DNA of 14,785 nt from Vulcanimicrobiota bacterium. Lineage in GTDB: Bacteria > Vulcanimicrobiota > Vulcanimicrobiia > Vulcanimicrobiales > Vulcanimicrobiaceae. Both the position numbers and the translations under genes were made by a program. Shown here piece by piece: positions 7,277 to 12,303 of this stretch (position 1 is the stretch's first letter; each line of letters begins with the position of its first letter). The stretch is from contig JAFAHB010000124.1 in assembly GCA_019237435.1 (NCBI GenBank), positions 1 to 14,785 of the forward strand. Direction: 5' to 3'. The notes under the pieces are model-generated. The model did not search any database, was not told the DNA's origin, and saw only the letters and a program-made list of their open reading frames with translations.

Positions 7277-8118
7277 TGCGGCCAAGTCTATCCAGCGCGG
7301 CCCTCGCGCTCTCAGTTCTGCTCGTCGCTGCCGGCTCGTCGGTCGTCGTTAGCGGGCAACTGCTGGCGTATCAGGATGGATACGTCTTCTTCACGACCGG
7401 CGACGGCTTTCACGTGGCGCATGACGTCGTGCTCAAGGATGCCAAGACCGGCGGCCCGGCGACGATCCATCCCGCCCCGCGCATCTGGGCGCGCGCCACT
7501 TTCGATGCGACCGGCACCGTGATCGAGCTCGATCTCTCGAAAGCGCCGCTGCCGCCGGAGGGCGACTTCGCCTCCGTCCAGCGCTTCGCAGTGGCGATCT
7601 CGCCGGTCGTTCCTAATCCCGATCTGCTCAAAAACATCGAGACGCCGCCGCCGGGCGCCGAAGTCCCGGGGCAGTCGGCCATCAGCTTCAACGGCAAACC
7701 CGTGCTCGTTACCTTCATCGTGCAGGTGCCGCCCAATACGCCGTTCACGTCGAGCATTTACATTACGACCGACGTAAGCGGCTGGAACGCGCAAGCCATT
7801 CCAATGGATCGGATCGACGCCTTGCACTACCAAATGACGCGTCGCTTTCCATCGGGAACGATCTTTCGCTACCTCTACGACCGCGGCTCGCTGTCGTCCC
7901 AAGAGTCGGCACAGAACGGCCTGTCACGCGTTCCCCGTCAACTGGTCGTCACGAACGCGGACGTGCGAGTGGTACGCGACACCGTTTATTCCTGGTCTGA
8001 CGCGTCACCCGGGAGTGTCGCTCAACCGCAACCGCAGATCATGCCGACGCCGTACAATCCCGCGCCGTTCCCCAACTTGCCGCCGGTGATCAAGCCGCCG
8101 CAGCCACCGTCGCGATGA
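7276..8118 (+). CDS. Secreted protein with CBM20-like glycan-binding domain
   Basis: The 280-residue protein has an N-terminal hydrophobic export signal (about residues 1-26) and a beta-rich region to about 100 that I do not recognise. A domain at about 141-240 then follows the pattern of CBM20 starch-binding modules: VTFIVQVPPNTP, an SGW turn, LHYQMTRRFPSGTIFRYLYDRGS, then a closing DTVYSW. The C-terminal 30 residues are Pro-rich (ends PPQPPSR). No catalytic domain is seen, so it is a glycan-binding or scaffold protein rather than an amylase. The ATG at 7276 shares its first base with the upstream stop, and the TGA end overlaps the next ATG (ATGA). All three genes are therefore likely co-translated and may work with the LptD-like barrel in the periplasm or at the surface. 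The domain call is by eye, and other Ig-like folds could give the same pattern. Confidence 0.7.
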   Translation: MRPSLSSAALALSVLLVAAGSSVVVSGQLLAYQDGYVFFTTGDGFHVAHDVVLKDAKTGGPATIHPAPRIWARATFDATGTVIELDLSKAPLPPEGDFASVQRFAVAISPVVPNPDLLKNIETPPPGAEVPGQSAISFNGKPVLVTFIVQVPPNTPFTSSIYITTDVSGWNAQAIPMDRIDALHYQMTRRFPSGTIFRYLYDRGSLSSQESAQNGLSRVPRQLVVTNADVRVVRDTVYSWSDASPGSVAQPQPQIMPTPYNPAPFPNLPPVIKPPQPPSR

Positions 8119-8627
8119 AAGCGCTCGCGCTTGCGATCTTCGCGTTCGCAGGCGGACTCGCGGGCGCAGCCGTCGCGCAGCCGGCGGCGAACGCTCCGCC
8201 GGCACCAAGCGCGGCGCCCGGCGTGACGCCCGCGGCAACTCCGGTCCTAAGCCCATCGCCGGCGCCGACGCCTACGTTCCCTCCAACCGCGTTGCCAAGC
8301 CCCACTCCCGCGCCGACCCCGACGATCGTGATGCTTCCTGCCGAAGCGCCTCCGGAAATTCTGTGGTATCAGATCAGCTCGACGACGCCTCACGCCGGCG
8401 ACATCGTGACCGGCATCGTTCTCGCATCGTCGAACGTGGCGAGCGTCGAGATTCGCATCGGCGGTTTCAGCGTGAACATGACGAAGACCGACGTCGGGCA
8501 CTTCGAAGGCAGTTATCGAGTGCCCTCAATACCGTTCTTTATAAGCCACAACTTGACGCTCACGATCATCGCTCGAAATACTGCCGGCACCGCGGTGGAG
8601 GCGAGCTTCCCATTCCAGATTCTCTGA
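8115..8627 (+). CDS. Small secreted protein with Pro/Thr-rich linker and Ig-like domain, function unknown
   Basis: The 170-residue protein has a signal peptide (residues 1-21, AVA|QP cleavage) and a low-complexity Ala/Pro/Ser/Thr linker (about 22-73, repeated PTP and SPTPAPTPT units). Its C-terminal beta-sandwich-like domain (about 80-170) is rich in Val, Ile and Thr and ends in ASFPFQIL. The fold looks like the bacterial Ig-like or YtkA-like domains often hung on cell-surface proteins; no catalytic residues stand out. Its ATG overlaps the upstream stop by four bases, making it the last gene of the three-gene exported set. It ends 7 bases from the convergent gene at 8635, whose C-terminal domain resembles this one (shared YxVPxIP and IIA/VIA...G..A segments). 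Confidence 0.72.
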   Translation: MKALALAIFAFAGGLAGAAVAQPAANAPPAPSAAPGVTPAATPVLSPSPAPTPTFPPTALPSPTPAPTPTIVMLPAEAPPEILWYQISSTTPHAGDIVTGIVLASSNVASVEIRIGGFSVNMTKTDVGHFEGSYRVPSIPFFISHNLTLTIIARNTAGTAVEASFPFQIL

Positions 8628-8634
8628 GCACGAA

Positions 8635-9264
8635 TCACTGCACCGTAACGGGTACGAACGCACCCGAAGCGATGCCCTGCCGGCCGGTGGCGATGACTTC
8701 GATGCTGTACGTCTTCCCCCGGAAAATGCGCGGAATCGCCGGTACAACGTAGGTTCGCGCAAACTCCATGTAGGCGCGGTTCGGATAGTCGGGATCGCTC
8801 GCCGGAAGGCGCAGCACGACGATCGGCGGCACGCCGATCTCCCAAATCAAAAAGCGAAAGTAAACCCCGTTTGCGTCCAGCGAGGTCAGCACGCGCACGT
8901 ACATCGTGGTGCGCTGGTGCACCACGCCCGGACGAATCTCCACGCGCAAGATGTGCGGCGCCGGGCTCGTCGCGCCGTTGCCTTGATGAGCGGCCAGGAG
9001 CACGATCTGCTCGTCCGCCGGGGTGAGCCGCAACCGAGCGACCGCGCTGCGGTCGACCCTCGACCAAAAGTTTGGCGGGGTCGGGAGCGGTCGCGGCGTT
9101 GGAACCTGCCAACGCGTGACGCGCGCGTGCACCAAGCTTTCAGTCTCGCGGAGCTGCGCGGATGATCCAATCTGCAGCCGTCCCGCCTGCGAGAGGAATA
9201 CCGCATGAATCACGAGCGAGCAGCAGAGCGCAACGAGCAAGCGTCGCGCGGCGGGCGAAAGCAC
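8635..9264 (-). CDS. TonB-like anchored periplasmic protein with non-TonB C-terminal domain, function unknown
   Basis: This 209-residue protein has one N-terminal hydrophobic segment (about 9-24) after RR, containing S16-L-V-I-H20. The Ser-x3-His pair is the hallmark of TonB anchors, which use it to contact ExbB/ExbD, and falls at the same residue numbers as in E. coli TonB. A short Pro-rich stretch (PTPRPLPTPP, near residues 55-65) follows, as in TonB. The remaining about 140 residues do not show the TonB C-terminal YPxxA pattern. They look like a beta-sandwich and end in a segment resembling the C-terminus of the convergent 8115-8627 protein. The start is GTG 9264 with AGGA four bases upstream, and no ATG exists in frame before an upstream stop. 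No exbB or exbD is present in the window. It could simply be a membrane-anchored Ig-like protein. Confidence 0.68.
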   Translation of the reverse strand: MLSPAARRLLVALCCSLVIHAVFLSQAGRLQIGSSAQLRETESLVHARVTRWQVPTPRPLPTPPNFWSRVDRSAVARLRLTPADEQIVLLAAHQGNGATSPAPHILRVEIRPGVVHQRTTMYVRVLTSLDANGVYFRFLIWEIGVPPIVVLRLPASDPDYPNRAYMEFARTYVVPAIPRIFRGKTYSIEVIATGRQGIASGAFVPVTVQ

Positions 9265-9428
9265 CGCATCCTGTTTCGTTGCGGCTTGCTTGATTGCCGT
9301 CCTAAGAGCACTCTCGGCTTCCGCCTAGCACCCGTGGCAAGGCGTTCGCCGGGTTCCCAGGCGAAATATAGACTTTCGATTGGCGTTGTCGTAGTGTTTT
9401 AGTGATTGCCGCTAAGGGAGTCAAGCCG
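9265..9428. other. Divergent intergenic region, no clear element
   Basis: This 164-base gap must hold promoters for the minus-strand 8635-9264 gene and the plus-strand phosphoesterase pair. Short AT-rich pieces occur at 9364-9379 and 9396-9406. I could not find a -35/-10 pair with convincing sequence and spacing on either strand, nor a strong hairpin. Confidence 0.5.
9416..9420 (+). promoter_or_regulatory. Shine-Dalgarno site choosing ATG 9429
   Basis: GGGAG lies 8 bases before ATG 9429. It rules in this start over an in-frame GTG at 9402, which would put ten extra residues ahead of a normal lipoprotein signal. Confidence 0.6.
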
Positions 9429-10799
9429 ATGTTATTTTCTCGGACTCGGTTCGCTTTAATTGTCGCGGCCGCGCTGGTGGCGCTATCCGCCTGTCAGGGC
9501 AATGGCCTTACAAGAAGCGGCGTCGTGCCGTCCGCCGGCGTGGCTCGGCATCCGTCTTCAGGCGGAAAAATCCAGCACGTCGTAGTCGTCATTCAAGAAA
9601 ACCGCAGCTTTAACAACATGTTTCTCGGTTTTAGCGGCGCGATAACCGCTAAGGTCGGCCGTGACAGCTTCGGCCATAAAGTCTACTTGAAACCGGTTCC
9701 CCTCGAAGCGCCTTGGGACTTGGATCACAGCGCCGCCGGTTACTTTGTGTCGTGTAACGGAACGGGCAGCATTCCGGGGACCGACTGCCAAATGAACGGT
9801 TTTAACAAAGAGTGGATCGGTTGCGGGCAGCCGAGCGAACCGCCGTGTCCGAGCAAATACCCTGAGTACAGCTACGTTCCCCATGCCGAATCGAAGCCGT
9901 TGTTCGACATCGGCCACCAGTACGTGCTGGCCGATAAGATGTTCAGCTCGAACTTGGACGCGAGCAGTTTTGTAGCTCACCAATACCTCATCGCGGGCCA
10001 GGCGGAACAGTCGGTCAACTATCCGCTGTCGGCGTGGGGCTGCCCCGGCGGCCCCGGCGACACGATTGGAATGATCGGACCGAACCGTCAATATCCGTAC
10101 GGGAAGCCGGAGGTGGTTTGCTGGGATCCTACGACGCTGGGCGACGAGCTCGACACCGCCGGCGTGCCGTGGGCGTTTTACACGGCGACGATCAACGGCG
10201 ACGGAAAAGTCTGGAGCGCCTATCAGGCGATCAATCACATCTACAACGGTAAAGACTGGGGCACGGACATAATTACGCCTCAGACCCAGTTTTTCACCGA
10301 CGTGTCCAACGGTAATCTACGAGCCGTGAACTGGATCACGCCAACCTATGAAAACTCCGATCATCCCGGCATGAAGTCGAACACCGGGCCGTCGTGGGTT
10401 GCCTCCATCGTCAACGCGATCGGCGAGTCGCAGTATTGGAATTCGACCGCGATCTTCATCCTTTGGGACGATTATGGCGGGTGGTACGACCCCGTCGCCC
10501 CGGCTTACGTCGACTACGATGGTCTGGGATTTCGGGTCCCGCTCTTGGTTGTCTCGGCCTATGCAAAGCAGAACTACGTCTCGCACGTCCCCTACGAGTT
10601 TGGAAGCATCCTAAAGTTTATCGAAAATCTCTACAGCTTGCCGCCGTTAGCGGCGAGCGATACGCGCGCAGCTTCGCCGGCGCTGGATTGCTTCAACTTC
10701 AACGCACCGCCCAGAACCTTCGTGCCGATTCAAAGTCCCTACGATCTGCGGTATTTCAAGCGCCAGCCGATCGACCACCGTCCCCCCGACAACTCTTAG
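9429..10799 (+). CDS. Lipoprotein phosphoesterase of the AcpA/phospholipase C family, copy 1
   Basis: The 456-residue exported enzyme likely hydrolyses phosphate mono- or diesters (phosphatase or phospholipase C type) at the cell envelope. A lipoprotein signal ends in LSAC with the lipidated cysteine at C22. The family signature QHVVVVIQENRSFNN (49-63) supplies Glu57-Asn58, and WDDYGGWYD (346-354) supplies Asp347-Asp348; in Francisella AcpA the matching Glu-Asn and Asp-Asp pairs hold the metal. S180 in SSFVAHQYL (with H184) is the likely nucleophile position, and SDHPG (H312) is a further active-site candidate. The usual Asp after ENRSF is Asn here. At least five cysteines lie in the mature domain, consistent with disulfides outside the cytoplasm. 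The gene starts a tandem pair; copy 2 begins 22 bases after its stop. Substrate is unknown. Confidence 0.88.
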   Translation: MLFSRTRFALIVAAALVALSACQGNGLTRSGVVPSAGVARHPSSGGKIQHVVVVIQENRSFNNMFLGFSGAITAKVGRDSFGHKVYLKPVPLEAPWDLDHSAAGYFVSCNGTGSIPGTDCQMNGFNKEWIGCGQPSEPPCPSKYPEYSYVPHAESKPLFDIGHQYVLADKMFSSNLDASSFVAHQYLIAGQAEQSVNYPLSAWGCPGGPGDTIGMIGPNRQYPYGKPEVVCWDPTTLGDELDTAGVPWAFYTATINGDGKVWSAYQAINHIYNGKDWGTDIITPQTQFFTDVSNGNLRAVNWITPTYENSDHPGMKSNTGPSWVASIVNAIGESQYWNSTAIFILWDDYGGWYDPVAPAYVDYDGLGFRVPLLVVSAYAKQNYVSHVPYEFGSILKFIENLYSLPPLAASDTRAASPALDCFNFNAPPRTFVPIQSPYDLRYFKRQPIDHRPPDNS

Positions 10800-10805
10800 C
10801 CGGCG

Positions 10806-10810
10806 GGAGG
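10806..10810 (+). promoter_or_regulatory. Shine-Dalgarno site for phosphoesterase copy 2
   Basis: GGAGG lies 11 bases before ATG 10822, within the 22-base gap after copy 1. The spacing is on the long side. No terminator fits in this gap, so the pair is probably one transcript. Confidence 0.5.
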
Positions 10811-10821
10811 TATAGAAGACA

Positions 10822-12213
10822 ATGCCTATCGGTTGGTCACGGTCCAAGGCTCGCTGCCTCGTCTTCGTGCCTGCGGCGGTCGCGGCGCTGATATTGCCTG
10901 CTTGCGGCGGCAATAACGCGTCGTCCGAATCGCTCTCGATGCCGCCTATGGGCGCGCCGCGGCACGCAACCTCCAGCGGCAAGATCCAGCACGTCGTCGT
11001 GGTCATTCAGGAGAATCGCAGCCTGAACAATCTGTTTTACGGTTTCCACGGCGCCACAACCGCAAAATACGGATACGATAGCCGCGGGAATCAAGTCGAG
11101 ATAAAGCCGTTGCCGCTCGAAGCTCCCGGTTACGCAGACCACTATTCTTGGTCGTTCTTCACCGCCTGCAACGGTACCGGAAGCATTCCCGGCACGAACT
11201 GCCGGATGAACGGTTTCAACAAGGAAAGGGTCACCGATTGTCAGGGCAAAGCCGAGCGCTGCCGGCGCAACTACTTCCCGTACAGCTACGTTCCGCATTC
11301 CGAGACGAAGCCGTACTTCGAGTTGGGGTATCAGTACGTGCTCGCCGACCAAATGTTCTCATCGAACTTTGACAGCAGCAGTTTCGTTGCGCACCAGTAC
11401 CTCATTTCCGCGCAAGCCGAATCGTCGGTCAACTATCCCAAGCTCGGCGAGTGGGGTTGCCCTGGAGGCCCGAACGATACCATCGCGATGGTGGGTCCGC
11501 AACGCCAAATTCCCGACGGCCACGAAGTCGTCTGCTGGGATCCGACGACGCTGGGGGACGAGCTCGACAATGCCGCGATAACGTGGGGCTACTACACCGC
11601 GACGGTCAAGGGCGACGGCAACGAATGGAACGCTTACCAGGCGATCAATCACATTTATAACGGGAAGGATTGGACGAAGGACGTCATCACGCCCCAAACT
11701 CAATTCTTTAAGGACGTCTCGAGCGGCAATCTGCGCGCGGTGAGCTGGATAACGCCGACGTGGGCAAACTCCGACCATCCGCACTCGTTATCCAAGACGG
11801 GGCCCTCCTGGGTTGCGTCCATCGTCAACGCGATTGGTGAATCGCAATACTGGGACTCGACGGTCGTCTTCGTCCTTTGGGACGACTACGGAGGCTGGTA
11901 CGATTCCGTGGCGCCCACGTACGTGGACTACGACGGACTCGGATTCCGCGTGCCTTTACTCGTTCTTTCGGCGTATGCGAAGAAGAGCCACGTGTCGCAC
12001 GTGGCTTACGAGTTTGGAAGCGTGCTGAAGTTCATCGAAGATGTATTCGGATTGCCGCCGATGTCGGCGAGCGACGCGCGCGCCAACTCGCCCGCGCAAG
12101 ATTGCTTCGACTTCACGAAGCCGCCCAGGACTTTCGTACCGATTCAGAGTCCTTACGATGCGCGATATTTCGAGCGCCAGCCCCTCGACCTTCATCCGCT
12201 CGACGAGTACTAA
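10822..12213 (+). CDS. Lipoprotein phosphoesterase of the AcpA/phospholipase C family, copy 2
   Basis: This 463-residue paralogue of the preceding gene probably has a related hydrolytic role at the envelope. Its lipoprotein signal ends in LPAC with C28, followed by Gly-Gly. Active-site positions are kept: Glu64-Asn65 in QENRSLNN, S187 and H191 in SSFVAHQYL, and Asp354-Asp355 in WDDYGGWYD. The ENRSF motif reads ENRSL, and SDHPG becomes SDHPH. It is more charged than copy 1 between the NGFNKE motif and the YSYVPHSE motif (many Arg and Lys), so the substrate-facing loop may differ. Residue +2 after the lipid-carrying Cys is Gly in both copies except for Gln in copy 1, so an inner-membrane retention Asp is absent and outer-membrane sorting would be expected under E. 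coli rules. Those rules may not hold in this organism. Confidence 0.88.
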   Translation: MPIGWSRSKARCLVFVPAAVAALILPACGGNNASSESLSMPPMGAPRHATSSGKIQHVVVVIQENRSLNNLFYGFHGATTAKYGYDSRGNQVEIKPLPLEAPGYADHYSWSFFTACNGTGSIPGTNCRMNGFNKERVTDCQGKAERCRRNYFPYSYVPHSETKPYFELGYQYVLADQMFSSNFDSSSFVAHQYLISAQAESSVNYPKLGEWGCPGGPNDTIAMVGPQRQIPDGHEVVCWDPTTLGDELDNAAITWGYYTATVKGDGNEWNAYQAINHIYNGKDWTKDVITPQTQFFKDVSSGNLRAVSWITPTWANSDHPHSLSKTGPSWVASIVNAIGESQYWDSTVVFVLWDDYGGWYDSVAPTYVDYDGLGFRVPLLVLSAYAKKSHVSHVAYEFGSVLKFIEDVFGLPPMSASDARANSPAQDCFDFTKPPRTFVPIQSPYDARYFERQPLDLHPLDEY

Positions 12214-12229
12214 GACCAACACGGCTCGA

Positions 12230-12255
12230 TTACGTCGTAGCTAGGCTCGACGTAA
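12230..12255 (+). terminator. Stem-loop after the phosphoesterase pair, possible terminator without a T-tract
   Basis: TTACGTCG (12230-12237) and CGACGTAA (12248-12255) form a perfect 8-base stem around a 10-base loop. A further GGC/GCC pairing is possible outside a 4-base bulge. It begins 17 bases after the copy 2 stop. No run of T follows, so it is not a classical intrinsic terminator. It may stabilise the 3' end, or be an operator, since its stem is symmetric in DNA as well. Confidence 0.35.
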
Positions 12256-12287
12256 GCCAAGGAGCGGTCTGGCGGCAAGGCGTATTT

Positions 12288-12303
12288 GGCATTGACTAAT
12301 GCC
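12288..12303 (+). promoter_or_regulatory. Short hairpin covering the start codon of the membrane protein gene
   Basis: GGCATT (12288-12293), a GACT loop and AATGCC (12298-12303) form a perfect 6-base stem whose 3' arm contains the ATG start (12299-12301). There is no strong ribosome site upstream. If it forms in the mRNA, it would hide the start codon and lower translation. Confidence 0.3.

Larger units (their letters stand above)
9429..12213 (+). repeat. Tandem gene duplication of two phosphoesterases
   Basis: The two genes encode proteins that align end to end with long identical blocks, for example VVCWDPTTLGDELD, AYQAINHIYNGKDW and PSWVASIVNAIGESQYW. Signal peptides and the region after the lipobox have diverged, and the upstream leaders do not match. 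This points to an old duplication, not a recent or assembly-made one. Confidence 0.85.

Noticed and set aside
9380..9402. TTGGCG/TTGTCG with TTTTAG as a promoter for the phosphoesterase pair
   Set aside because: Spacing between the boxes is about 11 bases or less, too short for a sigma70-type promoter.
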